64,000 bases of DNA from Verrucomicrobiaceae bacterium (GCA_027487435.1 JAIYDP010000331.1:28814-92813); one strand, 5' to 3'. Counted from the first letter of the stretch, positions 21,801 to 29,659 are shown. Notes: generated by a model not told the origin, from the sequence alone. Program-made: numbers and translations.

Positions 21801-21823
21801 CAACGACCAAGGAAACTCCGTAG
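12806..21823 (+). CDS. Giant exported tetratricopeptide-repeat protein, 3005 aa
   Basis: The N-terminus (MKTPLFTYAWLASLMIFGTS) looks like a short signal peptide or anchor, so the rest is probably periplasmic. From about residue 35 to 930 the sequence is a long run of TPR units (for example GQPDKAVESWGKLIAAHPED and GNIEEAVALYRNLIQTNPG). Two low-complexity Tyr/Gly/Asn/Gln/Ser-rich inserts follow at about 935-1000 and 1795-1830 (SRYSRGSYYGRGSN). The remaining two thirds is helical and repeat-like but much degraded. The chain ends in a Pro/Thr-rich tail. The next gene starts two bases after the stop, so the protein is the first member of the MoxR/vWA operon. A scaffold or substrate for the membrane complex is a reasonable inference; enzymatic motifs were not seen. 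Confidence 0.85.
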   Translation: MKTPLFTYAWLASLMIFGTSVELDEKSSRYHTMLLKKPESTAVLSRFIDAWLETADQAALTDILKAKAQAGGAADWRVLAAFYEFSGNDSEAIVALNAAVKAGPDDKTTRLARAKLLGKLLLFDKAIDDLSEAAKDPNLELEATTLTGRYLARAGQPDKAVESWGKLIAAHPEDIGLQEDLLDLLIEENLMDQAIATSIKLTAATKDPYQKAIRRLRTAQIYSLANRKSEAAKEYQEILGLAAQDSWLERETLALVNKLFISQDDSDGWKTFLEEAIVATPKRTALQENMAQHLLTTGNIEEAVALYRNLIQTNPGVRGFRESLISLFEQANKNKEASQELTALLEKNQNEPQLWEKLATIHQKLGDQKATTDAIDKAAALMTQDEAGKIQSAQLYLRFQNKETCETILRAAAKEFGPLSEAADNLAVFLAMNGKPEEAVALWIDASKKADRESLLRISRSLSAHGKVVEAYQILADREKEFADDSLVLTALCQAAQLTEKSAQAIPAALTLVKLSIAATDIENSIKVAAALILRSEMSDEVIQQITGMPAASLGERCLLAQLHELTGDTISSEKAITAAATTDASLAAAAMRVSLLETRGDLPGAVAAMRELMTKPGGNKPHFLKRLVDLLERSGDIPAALVEVTKWKTVAPGDKAAWLKHAELFTASGEPERATAELRRACAKFGNDEQMRQKLVSSQIEAGANTDALRILMQLHDESESTATKIKYASQIASTSMIEGRAEEMEQLFRKRSRDNPTAVAPLLVLREMMVTWQRNEEAAELLLEASRRKPDDIDLQAQLAELFETQGDIKKAETLMQSLIAKHNSIDIKRRLVAFYTRNGYAEKAQTLTKEIALNSVDPRQIETIAVSMLTSKQSADAIEMLRAASTKFPLDWRISYLYAYALELNDQPELAFQTFLALSQIKEEIPNFVAPLQQNQGYGHYYNHYASIKPDNNIYAQIQQFFRTPQEAYLQQNPYGYGGISWGSSYGMGMLPVLQLPTDSKTLRRYALVHALMITKKGKEELAAQRINQLRNKEFPFWNAFVKLSMIKDPSLYPALLEETPVDPYMVKMLIRYGLPSQHIGRNPTTPVIKPETWWKISADLAEKDPATALEALEMGYSTNPSKKRTQEEYQKSIDLLARIPAKERTVTFSALHSISHSSNDENVSAEQKAQLERLMEESMEANGDGLQYQLKKLAKSIEKSALAGDYVKAGEASNKFIKAAEKINQSHPFYNIQQQQLYLSHSNSSVARLWADNAKPITPAQIIEQFRYEPLIGQAMNLGVKFLLAYNPQHGLAQPELSPARAELMKALKINENQANQPKSPSKLDIKDPKAFLEGVMKLDRPLDRVLVLYACQLPALLDPLLTQLTAEESKPDDKLLLWASAYQANDKKNLPLAYELAVRCRNIAKRDIQSSADQQIVLIASLLLAEKVNTVDLSAAKSAILRAAKSIINQEEKVIAAKKLKQFGLELAADRMVRPSLTRNRNASSRSHYGSGINPKTTQDAATLARKGNRAGAATQFYQQIRQVFQQQQGNHSYYLREIKELVKSLKLEKDIAAQMRPSATAPFRERVEFMRVMCAIDNPDQYTAELKALFQENPEDSHLIKMMTHIGEKEIQTALAKKFASLKPQEIMHWGAGIVQDFSETDRNMDDKTYLAYLSRMELIIAILEHQPTEQKMPNTLAWINDIITQWQNNHYVNGNYLRAFGSPLPTAPKVDNPLCTKRDEVIHRMALAMIKHKDTSGTGFLLLKTGKELWQIEDASLQQIALTSYKSMLAGLNFAKTEQPVAKGLFESEDEEDPFSQMSRYSRGSYYGRGSNSSESEKSIRDALALSAELKPLTKEDLLPSLKEPERKLVVGWLSYFAAPTAQLAAERKTTMTENIVAFQTSVEIARLVNIPIIPGVTLMLNHKDAKNLTQRGFFNPDINMIQPFFDQANQAKTQQECEKLLTYITEQYLGEKKLWSLYEIASINRNRRSYYASEIDTRIQAYRSVIQQQPNQDSTFHIYRFLLANEMGELMQNQHRLGLDADAKKSVALILKSGLMLSGPGMFLADGSFMPDKTLYFSSTSSDNREKKSLAKELETVDGDNRFWCRMLAASFKQSKGAEILPEITREMKSIKAWPESEKIHFTNWVYQTWPDLTSSSLKTWLKPDYKGNIAKHEKVIKELSSQLKEQSFDQEQIQNSLYILINDDPKKAATLWSGFMESSSQLNLPVYSNVNGVSLAQHEYLNYSIISNFDDSSAAEKTDFYKTMQFLLALDQAEIIKPNLNSISSILRDIIRRNISNSSDSSNSSNIPISPTLSSIKNVSVAKIAQLILYASEVDSKTATLLMESMVESMDYMNTPDAKTKEFITSWLEKTIAPKSSRLAKFGYVFFHTNSNSLQVEKLRTQCIAAHQELYKDKEISPFFKLECFSELEDYSSDIYKNQDLINSILDIVMECELTNPQQFSTVYSMVSDFSSATKISPEYSKRMCREVYPKIHEAIENNIQLQGGYKEPMAQAWLQSSLQSGDKSLFTEFTRFNPDMARGNLACLVDLLKNEWGEELIALLPKPGIIYTAPHILLIKDGNGSNYHYFTIDLEQKLAKFLPSIKDPQQRFRLEVIMANLPDSQGNDKPTMSRTQRVNALANRFAAEAPSQRVIRMELLCYLYSGGKSINLEEMLSHANALDLADVIDVRFNRNGRVSPSDEQLVVLQQAMIEQTMQATLLEQKSEFFIRQMKSLSLLHSANNGYSISRILSNNFKNLSPYIINMFVEQPEKHQKLAEEFIDICTSAIEMSGKHSSDGVVPFYLFSQMAHSLSGQGKKFAAWDKQLSSKVKSRLKENKEYYSREVFRSFPKKCIIDSNGKSNVPKLLVKLLSDDETSGYLMSLVSKINVFVENQFVSIDEFAQAIDAVPDTCLRKPDYLIERAGMLMKRKTDIVSADKDYDRARELATSLNLAPVIERANAHQASMYFDNGKKAEAEKLAATVDVSKLSDQDTKLFAPLAKFAKPTPPANPPTTKETP

Positions 21824-21825
21824 TT

Positions 21826-23460
21826 ATGCCACATTCCATTTCCTCATTTTTGCATGACGTAAAAAAGCACCTTAATCGCTCGCTGATACGTCACGGAGCG
21901 ATTACCGCGATGATGATCCTCGCAGGTGCTTGCATCCTGTGGGCACTGGCCTGGCGAATTTTTGGCTATGCTGCACCTGCCATCGGCTACGCGATTGGAG
22001 CCAGTGTTACATTGCTCTGCGGAATCATTCTCTTTCGCATCAAACGCCACCTGCTGCCCGCCGCTGCGATGAAAGCAGATGAGTATTTCCGACTGAAGGA
22101 TGCACTGATATCCTTTCTCGATTTCCACCAACGCAACGAGCACGATGCTGAGGTGTATCGTTTGCAGCAGCAATCCGTAGAACGAAGCATCGCACCACAT
22201 TCAGCGAGTGGCATTTCCCCGAGCATGCCACGCCGTCGTCTCGGCATCTGCGTAACTCTTGTGCTGATTGCTGTAGGTTTGGCTCTGATGCCACACTCCG
22301 CAGCGGTAAGACAAAAAATCGATCAAGAAAATCTCACTTTGGCACGAACCGAGCAGATTCAGAAGGAAATGCACGAGGTTGTAGAAGAAATGATCGCAGC
22401 CATGGACGAGAAAGAAAAAGAACTTCTTGCGCCTGAAAAATTGCGCGAATGGGTCAAAGACCTCGATGCCACGAAGGACCAACGTGAGGCGATGAAGAAG
22501 CTCGCGAAATTTGAACAAAAAGTCTCAGAGGCTATGAAAGGCATGGAAGCCCGCAAGGATGAAGAAATTCTAAAGCTTGCCGCAGCAGAATTGGATGCCT
22601 CAAAAATGGCCGATGCGAAGCAGCTTGCCAAAAAGTTAGAGAGCAAAGACTTCGAAAACGCCAAGCAACAACTTTCCGAACTCAAAAAGGAAATGCCGAA
22701 AGATCTCAAGAAAATGACTCCTGAAGAAATGAAGAAGTTGTTAGAGAACACGGAGAAAATGAAAGAAATGAGCCAACGCATGGCAGATGGAGCACGCAAG
22801 CGCGACTTTGGTAAGCAGGCAAAAGCGGGGCAAAATGGCAAAAACATGAAAGCCTTAGAGGGCAAAAATGGCGAGGAAGCTCAGGAAATGGATCAACTTC
22901 TCCAAGACCTGGAAGAAGCTGCTGCTGATGCTGACCAAGAAATGGAAGAACTCGAAGAAGGAGAGGAAATGGAAGCCGGCGAAGCCATGGATAAGCTCGA
23001 CCAAGAACTCGAAAAACTCGGACGCAGACTTGGCAAGCTCGATGCCAAACAAAAGGCGCGTTCGCGCATGAAGGGCTTAGGCAAATGCGCGGCAAAGAGC
23101 CAACAGTTTGCCAATGGTCAAAGCCAGCAACTAGGACTTGGACAAATGCAGTCACAACAGCCCGGTGGCCTGAAGCCAGGCACAGGACATAGCGATGCCA
23201 AGCGCAAGGAAAAAGATGAACGCAAAGACAATGGCAATCTCACACAACTGCAAGGCCAGCAGGGCGATGGCCCGAGCCGTTCCAGCGTCGAGCAAGCCGA
23301 TAGCGGAGAAGGAGTTTCTGGACGAGCTGGTTCGGAAAAAAATCGCGATTTCCGCAAACAAACCGAATCCTTGGTGCAGCGTGACGATGTGCCAGAAGAG
23401 TTAAAACAAGGAATCCGCGAATACTTCAACCGCGTCCACGAAGTCGAAACGAAAGAATAA
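21826..23460 (+). CDS. Membrane-anchored coiled-coil protein of the MoxR/vWA operon, 544 aa
   Basis: Two N-terminal membrane helices (about residues 24-46 and 52-71) are followed by a segment of about 65 residues and a third helix at about 138-156 (RLGICVTLVLIAVGLAL). From about 160 to 420 the protein is extremely rich in Lys, Glu, Met and Ala (for example MEELEEGEEMEAGEAMDKL) and must be largely coiled coil, then it becomes Gln/Gly-rich. It ends in LKQGIREYFNRVHEVE, a pattern often seen at the end of such proteins in MoxR operons, where a DUF4175-like or similar helical protein is encoded. I do not assign a named family with certainty. It probably projects a long periplasmic or cytoplasmic rod and may work with the TPR giant encoded two bases upstream. 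Confidence 0.75.
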   Translation: MPHSISSFLHDVKKHLNRSLIRHGAITAMMILAGACILWALAWRIFGYAAPAIGYAIGASVTLLCGIILFRIKRHLLPAAAMKADEYFRLKDALISFLDFHQRNEHDAEVYRLQQQSVERSIAPHSASGISPSMPRRRLGICVTLVLIAVGLALMPHSAAVRQKIDQENLTLARTEQIQKEMHEVVEEMIAAMDEKEKELLAPEKLREWVKDLDATKDQREAMKKLAKFEQKVSEAMKGMEARKDEEILKLAAAELDASKMADAKQLAKKLESKDFENAKQQLSELKKEMPKDLKKMTPEEMKKLLENTEKMKEMSQRMADGARKRDFGKQAKAGQNGKNMKALEGKNGEEAQEMDQLLQDLEEAAADADQEMEELEEGEEMEAGEAMDKLDQELEKLGRRLGKLDAKQKARSRMKGLGKCAAKSQQFANGQSQQLGLGQMQSQQPGGLKPGTGHSDAKRKEKDERKDNGNLTQLQGQQGDGPSRSSVEQADSGEGVSGRAGSEKNRDFRKQTESLVQRDDVPEELKQGIREYFNRVHEVETKE

Positions 23461-23474
23461 TCACCACTGCCACC

Positions 23475-24452
23475 ATGTCCACACTTGAAACCAACACCAT
23501 TCATTTTTCTGAAACCTTTCTGCGAATTCGTACCGAGGTAGGGAAATTCATCGTCGGCCAGACCGACATCATCGACAATGTTCTCACTGCGATTTGCTGC
23601 GGTGGCCACGTTTTGTTAGAGGGCGTGCCTGGCCTAGGCAAAACAGCTTTGGTGAACACTTTGGCGAAGGCGCTACATTTGAAATTTGGTCGGATTCAGT
23701 TCACACCCGACCTGCTGCCGAGCGATGTTGTCGGCACCCAAGTATTGATCGAGCACGAAGGCCGTAGATCACTCGAATTCCAACATGGCCCCGTATTTTG
23801 TAACATTCTGCTGGCTGACGAAATCAACCGCGCGACTCCCAAAACCCAGGCCGCGCTGCTAGAGACGATGCAAGAAAAACGCGTCACTGTCGCCGGAACG
23901 ACTCATACGCTGGCAGCACCATTTTTTGTCTTAGCCACGCAAAACCCGATTGAGAATGATGGCACATATCCCCTGCCCGAAGCTCAGCTCGACCGATTCT
24001 TTTTCAAACTGCAAGTCTCCTTGCCGGATCACGAGGGTTTTGCCGAAATCCTCAATCGCACGGGCGGGAATTCGCAACCAGAAATCCAAGCAGTGGCAAC
24101 GGGAGATGACATCATCGCCATGGGCAAAACGCTGCGCGAAATCCCGGTGGCCAAGGACGTGCAAGACCACCTCATTCGCATCGTGCGCAATACTCACCCA
24201 GAAAATGAAAAGGCCCCAGACAAGATCAAAAAGTATGTGCGCAACGGTGCTAGCCCGCGTGCCGCACAAGCGATGCTTTCCGCAGCTCGCGCCAAAGCCT
24301 TGCTCGATGGCCGATTCCATGTATCGCGCGAAGATGTGGATGCTGTCGCCGAACCCGCGTTGCGGCATCGCATGATTTTGTCATTCGAAGGTGAAGCGGA
24401 CGGCATCAAGCCGGAAGATTTGATCAAATCTGCGATTCGTAACGCCTACTAA
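23475..24452 (+). CDS. MoxR-family AAA+ ATPase (first operon)
   Basis: The 325-residue protein is a complete MoxR ATPase. Walker A is GVPGLGKT at residues 50-57, Walker B is ILLADEINRA, the following ATPKTQAALLETMQEKRV helix and the sensor-1 region LATQNPIENDGTYPLPEAQLDRF are typical of the family, and the C-terminal AAA lid domain contains the GASPRAAQAML sensor-2 motif. MoxR proteins act as chaperone-like ATPases that mature or insert metals or cofactors in partner proteins, usually with vWA proteins encoded next to them, as here. The ATG follows CTGCCACC, with no Shine-Dalgarno. Spacing of 14 bp to the upstream gene and 8 bp to the DUF58 gene indicates one operon. Confidence 0.95.
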   Translation: MSTLETNTIHFSETFLRIRTEVGKFIVGQTDIIDNVLTAICCGGHVLLEGVPGLGKTALVNTLAKALHLKFGRIQFTPDLLPSDVVGTQVLIEHEGRRSLEFQHGPVFCNILLADEINRATPKTQAALLETMQEKRVTVAGTTHTLAAPFFVLATQNPIENDGTYPLPEAQLDRFFFKLQVSLPDHEGFAEILNRTGGNSQPEIQAVATGDDIIAMGKTLREIPVAKDVQDHLIRIVRNTHPENEKAPDKIKKYVRNGASPRAAQAMLSAARAKALLDGRFHVSREDVDAVAEPALRHRMILSFEGEADGIKPEDLIKSAIRNAY

Positions 24453-24460
24453 TTCAAGTC

Positions 24461-25360
24461 ATGCCCGTAGAACCGCAAACCGGACTGGAACCCGGAGCAT
24501 TGACCAATGCTGGCTTCATTCGACGACTGGAAAGTCTCTTTCTGTTAGTCCGTCGCGTGCTGGGAGGCTCCTTGCAAGCGGATCGCAAAAGTCCAAGAAA
24601 AGGTGCGGGCATTATGTTTGCTGACTACGCCGAATATCACCACGGCGATGACTATCGTGCCATCGACTGGCGCGTTTATGCGCGCAATGATCAATTGGTC
24701 ATCAAATTGTTCGAGCTTGAAGAAGATGCCACCTTGTATCTTTTGTTAGATTTATCGCCCTCGATGATTGCCAAATTGGATGCGGCAAAAAAACTTGCTG
24801 CGGCTCTGGGCTACATCGCGCTGAATTGCCAAGATCGCGTCGCGGTGTATGGACTGGCCGATGAGCTAAAACCCTTGCTCGATCCCGCACGCGGACGCGG
24901 CAAGGTATTTCCACTGCTGCGCTCTTTGGAGGCGGCGACAAGTTTTGGTGCCGACACGAATTTTTCTGCATGCACGAAAAGCCTGCAAGCGCGCCACCGC
25001 AAGAAAGGCTTGGTGGTGGTCATCTCCGACTTCCTATTTCCTAACGGCTATTCCGACGGCTTAAAACGTTTGAGCGGCTTGGGGCACGATGTTCATGCCA
25101 TTCAACTCCTTACCGAAGATGATCTGCAATGCGACTGGAAGGGCGATGTGGAAATCGAGTGCATCGAAACTGGCAGTCGGGAAAAAATCACCATCACAGC
25201 ACGCGAGGCGGATGCCTATGCCGCTGCGGTCAAGGATTGGAATGAGGGGCTGAAGAGCGAATGCGCACGACGCGGTATCGGCTTCAGTCGCACCATGCAC
25301 GGCGAGGCGTTTGAGGATGTGATTCAAACCATTCTGCGGCAAGGAGGGCTGGCATCATGA
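24461..25360 (+). CDS. DUF58 (vWA-like) domain protein (first operon)
   Basis: The 299-residue soluble protein has the DUF58 hallmarks: RKSPRKGAGIMFADYAEYH, then GDDYRAIDWRVYARNDQLVIK, and the vWA-like strand LYLLLDLSPSM, in which DLSPS keeps the metal-site pattern D-x-S-x-S. Proteins of this family are almost always encoded directly after MoxR and are thought to bind it or its membrane vWA partners. It ends overlapping the start of the next gene by four bases (ATGA at 25357), showing translational coupling. No signal peptide is present, so it is cytoplasmic. Confidence 0.93.
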   Translation: MPVEPQTGLEPGALTNAGFIRRLESLFLLVRRVLGGSLQADRKSPRKGAGIMFADYAEYHHGDDYRAIDWRVYARNDQLVIKLFELEEDATLYLLLDLSPSMIAKLDAAKKLAAALGYIALNCQDRVAVYGLADELKPLLDPARGRGKVFPLLRSLEAATSFGADTNFSACTKSLQARHRKKGLVVVISDFLFPNGYSDGLKRLSGLGHDVHAIQLLTEDDLQCDWKGDVEIECIETGSREKITITAREADAYAAAVKDWNEGLKSECARRGIGFSRTMHGEAFEDVIQTILRQGGLAS

Positions 25361-27099
25361 CCTTTCTTTCGCCTGCCTATCTTTGGGGATTGCTTGCCCT
25401 GCTGCCGTTGATTGCGGTGTATTTCTTGCGCGTGCGTCCTCGCCGCAGACCAGTCACTGCATTCTTCTTGTGGCAAAAAGTGTTAGAGCGGAAAAAAGCT
25501 TCATCGCTTTTTCAACGGCTACGCGATGCTTTTTCGCTCTTGCTGTTAATCCTCGCCGTGGCAGCGGCTGTGCTGGCAGCGGCTGGTCTGCGTTTTCAGC
25601 AAAATGATGAGCGGGATCTGGTGGTGTTTCTCGATGTGACGCCCTCGATGATGGCGCGCGATAGTTTGCCCAAGGGGAAAACCATGCTCGACTTAGCCCG
25701 CACTCATGCAGCCGATATGGTCAAGGCGATGAATGGCACGCGACGCATCGCCATCGGCACGGTTGCCGATGATCTGCAATTTGCCAGCCATCTCAGCGAT
25801 AGCCCCAAAGACCTGCAAGATGCCATTCGCATGATCCAAGCCTCGGACTTGAAAGTGAGTGCCCGCGCGATTGCCTCGATCAACGATTATGCCGATCGCA
25901 GCAAGAATCGCTATCGGGTCATTTTGTTGACTGACGGCCAAGGAGCTTGGAAAAATCTATCGCCGAATGTCGAAGTCGTGCGGCTAGGTTCCAGCGCAAA
26001 AACCAACACGGGCATCATCGCTGCGGATCTGGAATGGAGCGGCAATGCCGGAGATCGCGCACGCTTTTTCTACCAAGTCGCCACCTCCAGCGCTGGGGAA
26101 ATCAAAGTTGACCTCGAACTCCGCAATGAAGAAAGCCAGACCAGCCTGCGTTTGATTCCTCTCACTCTCACAAAAAATCAAACGCTGAGCGACACCATCG
26201 AAATCGAAGGCGCCGAACCTGGTCGTTGGATGGCACGCTTGCTCACGCAGGATGCCCTAGCGAGTGACAACGAGGTGGCTATGGGACTACCCGAGCGCAA
26301 ACCTGTGCAACTCAAAGTGGACATCGCTGATTCCTATTTCTACAAGCGCTGCGTCGAGGCCTTTGAAATCGCCAACGGTGCCTTGCAACTCAACGAAAGC
26401 GATCCAGAAATCGTGGTCAGCCAAGGCACGGCGACCGATGCTCCGCGCTCGGTGATTTTTGCGCCGAAAGGAAATTCGCCCTACTGGAGCAATGCCGAAG
26501 AAGCGGTGGATGTGCTGATCGCCGAGCCGAAAATCCCCGATCATCCCGTGCTGAAAAACATCGACTGCGATGCCTTACGTTTCGCCGGAGCAAAGAAGGC
26601 GGTGCCCACGACTGGCTCGCTGGTGTTACTCGCCTCTGAGTCGGGACAAGCGCTGATCTGGAAATCCGAAGTCGCCGGAAAATCGGCTGTCGTCATCAAT
26701 CTCGATCCCACGGAAGAAGAATTCTTCCTCTCTCCCTGGTTTCCTGTCATCATTCACAATGCCGCAACGCACTTGGCAGGACGAAATGAAATCCCGCGCG
26801 CTACCTTGGCTACAGGCACAGTCACCCAGCAAGCGAGCGGCGCGACCAAACCTGATGGCTCCACGCAAGCAGACGATACGCTTGTCGTCGAACAACGCGG
26901 CCACTGGCGCAGCAAGGTCAACAACTGGTTCGGTGCTGCTGTATTTTCCGCAGAAGAAACGGTACTGGATGGCAGCGGCCCACAGGCTTCTGCCAAAGAG
27001 ACCGATAGTGGACACCCGTTGCTGCTGTGGTTGATCTGGCTCGCGCTCGCCTTGTTGATGGCGGAAGTATTTTTGTATCATCGTAGAATGGTTGGTTAA
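25357..27099 (+). CDS. BatA-like membrane protein with vWA domain (first operon), 580 aa
   Basis: The N-terminus is of the aerotolerance-regulator (BatA) type: MTFLSPAYLWGLLALLPLIAVYFL, a basic loop RVRPRRRPV, and a second helix at about residues 58-77. A vWA domain follows with DVTPS at Asp93-Ser97 (a MIDAS of type D-x-T-x-S) and the later LLTDGQG strand. A middle beta-rich region of about 200 residues and a GATase-like segment lead to a C-terminal membrane helix (LLLWLIWLALALLMAEVFL). Family members sit in the inner membrane with the vWA domain exposed and are partners of MoxR. The start is preceded by GGAGG ten bases upstream, one of the few recognisable ribosome sites in this operon. Confidence 0.88.
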   Translation: MTFLSPAYLWGLLALLPLIAVYFLRVRPRRRPVTAFFLWQKVLERKKASSLFQRLRDAFSLLLLILAVAAAVLAAAGLRFQQNDERDLVVFLDVTPSMMARDSLPKGKTMLDLARTHAADMVKAMNGTRRIAIGTVADDLQFASHLSDSPKDLQDAIRMIQASDLKVSARAIASINDYADRSKNRYRVILLTDGQGAWKNLSPNVEVVRLGSSAKTNTGIIAADLEWSGNAGDRARFFYQVATSSAGEIKVDLELRNEESQTSLRLIPLTLTKNQTLSDTIEIEGAEPGRWMARLLTQDALASDNEVAMGLPERKPVQLKVDIADSYFYKRCVEAFEIANGALQLNESDPEIVVSQGTATDAPRSVIFAPKGNSPYWSNAEEAVDVLIAEPKIPDHPVLKNIDCDALRFAGAKKAVPTTGSLVLLASESGQALIWKSEVAGKSAVVINLDPTEEEFFLSPWFPVIIHNAATHLAGRNEIPRATLATGTVTQQASGATKPDGSTQADDTLVVEQRGHWRSKVNNWFGAAVFSAEETVLDGSGPQASAKETDSGHPLLLWLIWLALALLMAEVFLYHRRMVG

Positions 27100-27100
27100 C

Positions 27101-29608
27101 ATGGAAGTTCTCACTTGGTATCCCCTGTTGTTCATTTTGCCAGCCTTGGTCATTCTTGGCTTAGCGTGGAAGTATTCGCTCGTTGACCGCCCGCCCATCT
27201 TCAAGATGTTGGCGTTTGCCTGCCGAGCCATCGCCGTCTTGTTGTTGATCTTCGCACTGTGCCGACCTTTCCTCAAACATACCAACGATGAAGCGCATTT
27301 CGTTTTTCTGTTAGACGTTTCAGAGTCGATCGACAATGCAGAAATGTCGCGCGGACTAACGGAAATCCAATCGGCCATTGCCAAGCTCGAAGCTAGCGAT
27401 AGCTATCACATCGTGGCTTTTGCCAAGGAGAGTCGCGAACAAACCATGGAAGAACTGACCGCATTGATCAAAGATTGCAACATGGGACGTGGCGACGCGA
27501 GCTTCCGCTCCGCGAGTCATTTGTCACAGGCGATGTCGTCATCACGTTTGCTTTTCCCCGCAAACAAAGCTCGTCGCATGGTGGTGATGAGCGACGGCAT
27601 CAGCGAAGAAAGTCTCGCCCCGATGTTGGCACGGTTGAAACAAGAAAAAACCGATGTGGTATTTCATAAGCTAGGCGCACTGGCGCAAGCGGAGGCGGCT
27701 GTCATCGCGCTGGAGGCACCATCGCCCGTGGCATTTGAGGGGGAAATCGTGCGCCTCAAAGTTCGCCTCAGTGCCAACCAGAAGATGAATGCCAAGCTGC
27801 GCATCACCAATCGCGGTGTGGTAGTCGCGGAAAAAACTGTGGCGCTCGATGAGCAAAAGGAAAGCACCGAGCGGGTGGACGTGGAGATGACTACCTCCGG
27901 CGAGACCGTCTGGGAAGCGGAGATTTTGCCCGAGAAAGACTACTTCCCCATCAACAACAAAGTCGCCACCGGCATCTCGGTGCGCGGCAAGCCGCGCGTC
28001 CTCGTCATTCACGAACGCCCTCAAGCCATGCGCGCCGCCGAACGCTTGCTGCGCGAGCAAGGAGTGGAACTCGAAACACGGGGCGTCCGTGGGATTCCCG
28101 AGGAGATGCGCGAGTTGTTAGCCTTCGATGCCATCATCCTTGCCGATGTGCCTGCGACGGCCTTGGATCAAAAACAAATGCTACGCCTCAAAAGCTACGT
28201 CAGTGACTTTGGCGGCGGCCTGGTGATGATGGGTTCGGAAAACACCTATGGTCTCGGCGGATACTACAAAACCCCTGTGGAAGATGTACTACCTTTGGTG
28301 TCGAGATTTGAAAAAGAAAAAGAAAAGCCGTCTATGGCCATGGTTCTTGTATTGGACCATTCTGGTTCCATGTCGGGTGCACCGATGGCTCTCGCCCGTC
28401 AAGCTGCCCACAGTGCTGCTGAGCTTCTCAGTGCCCAAGATCAGATTGCAGTTATCGCCTTTGATGACCAGCCGACCTTGGTTCTTGATCTCACTCCTGC
28501 GGGAAACAAAGCACAAATCGCTGCTGCCATCGATTCCATCACCGAAGCTGGCGGCACCAATATGCAGCCTGCCATGGTGCAAGCGCGCGATATTCTCCGC
28601 GGAGCATCCGCAAAAGTGAAGCACGTCATTGGCCTCACCGATGGCCAGACCGATGCATCGAACATGGTGCAGCTTTGCCAAGAAATGGCTGATGCCGGTA
28701 TGACCGTATCGACGGTGGCCATGGGCGATAGTGCCGCAGGGGAATTATTGGCGCAGATGGCCGAAGCTGGCAACGGTCGCTTCTATCAAACAAACGCACC
28801 AGAAAATGTGCCGCAGATCTTCACGAGGGAAACCATGCAGGCATCCCGCTCCGCCATCAAAGAAGACATCTATCAAGTGGCTGTCGTGGCGGATCACCCC
28901 ATGCTGGCTGGATTTACAGATGCCACGCTTCCTCCCGTGCTTGGCTATGTGATGGCGCGGCCTAAGCCTACTGCGCAAGTTTTGCTCTCGTTAGAATCTG
29001 GAGATCCTTACCTCGCTGTCGGACGATATGGCACGGGCATGGGAGTTTGTTGCACGGCAGATTTGACAGAGCGCTGGAGTAGCGAATGGCTCACTTGGGG
29101 TGGCTGCGGAAAGTTCTGGGCGCAAATTCTACGTGGCATCTTGAAACGTGCCGATGCTACCGGCATCGAAGCCCGCACCACCTTAGAACAAGATCAGCTT
29201 AGTCTGCAAATTCGCCGCACCGATGAAGCAGGTCGCCCGCTTTCTGACATCCGTTGGCAACCCTATGCACTCGACGAAAATGGCAAAGAGCGCGAGGTCA
29301 AGGTTAGCGAAACAGGCATCGGGCGATACGCAGTCAACGTCTCGTTGAAAGATGCGGAAGCTTTGACATTCCGTCTCAATGACACTGAATACGGCAAAGT
29401 GAAATTCCTGCAATGGCTCCGCCCCTACCCTGCCGAATATCGACTATCAACCAAGATCGATCCCGCGCTCAACACACTGCCGAACTTTTCAGTAGAAGAA
29501 ATCAAACAAGGCCTACCCGCAGTTAGCATCCGTAGCAGCTTGATTCCCCTGCTCTGTTTCATCGCCATAGGCTTCTTGATCGCTGGTCTTGTGCTACGCC
29601 GCGTTTGA
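27101..29608 (+). CDS. Membrane protein with two vWA domains and a glutamine-amidotransferase-like domain, 835 aa
   Basis: I choose the ATG at 27101, one base after the BatA-like stop; a TTG three codons upstream is less likely. Two helices start the protein (about residues 7-24 and 36-55). A first vWA-like domain has DVSES at Asp72-Ser76. A class-I glutamine-amidotransferase-like domain lies at about 300-405 (VLVIHERPQAMRAAERLL, AIILADVPATAL, YVSDFGGGLVMMGSENTYG). A second, canonical vWA domain begins VLVLDHSGSMSG near residue 418 and includes LTDGQTD. A further beta-rich domain and a C-terminal helix (LIPLLCFIAIGFLIAGLVL) complete the chain. The protein ends the operon and is probably the largest membrane partner of the MoxR ATPase. 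A hairpin follows 52 bp after the stop. Confidence 0.88.
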   Translation: MEVLTWYPLLFILPALVILGLAWKYSLVDRPPIFKMLAFACRAIAVLLLIFALCRPFLKHTNDEAHFVFLLDVSESIDNAEMSRGLTEIQSAIAKLEASDSYHIVAFAKESREQTMEELTALIKDCNMGRGDASFRSASHLSQAMSSSRLLFPANKARRMVVMSDGISEESLAPMLARLKQEKTDVVFHKLGALAQAEAAVIALEAPSPVAFEGEIVRLKVRLSANQKMNAKLRITNRGVVVAEKTVALDEQKESTERVDVEMTTSGETVWEAEILPEKDYFPINNKVATGISVRGKPRVLVIHERPQAMRAAERLLREQGVELETRGVRGIPEEMRELLAFDAIILADVPATALDQKQMLRLKSYVSDFGGGLVMMGSENTYGLGGYYKTPVEDVLPLVSRFEKEKEKPSMAMVLVLDHSGSMSGAPMALARQAAHSAAELLSAQDQIAVIAFDDQPTLVLDLTPAGNKAQIAAAIDSITEAGGTNMQPAMVQARDILRGASAKVKHVIGLTDGQTDASNMVQLCQEMADAGMTVSTVAMGDSAAGELLAQMAEAGNGRFYQTNAPENVPQIFTRETMQASRSAIKEDIYQVAVVADHPMLAGFTDATLPPVLGYVMARPKPTAQVLLSLESGDPYLAVGRYGTGMGVCCTADLTERWSSEWLTWGGCGKFWAQILRGILKRADATGIEARTTLEQDQLSLQIRRTDEAGRPLSDIRWQPYALDENGKEREVKVSETGIGRYAVNVSLKDAEALTFRLNDTEYGKVKFLQWLRPYPAEYRLSTKIDPALNTLPNFSVEEIKQGLPAVSIRSSLIPLLCFIAIGFLIAGLVLRRV

Positions 29609-29659
29609 TGCGCAGCAAGCCAAGGACTGCCGTTACGCCTCGTTTTTTTTCATAAAGAT

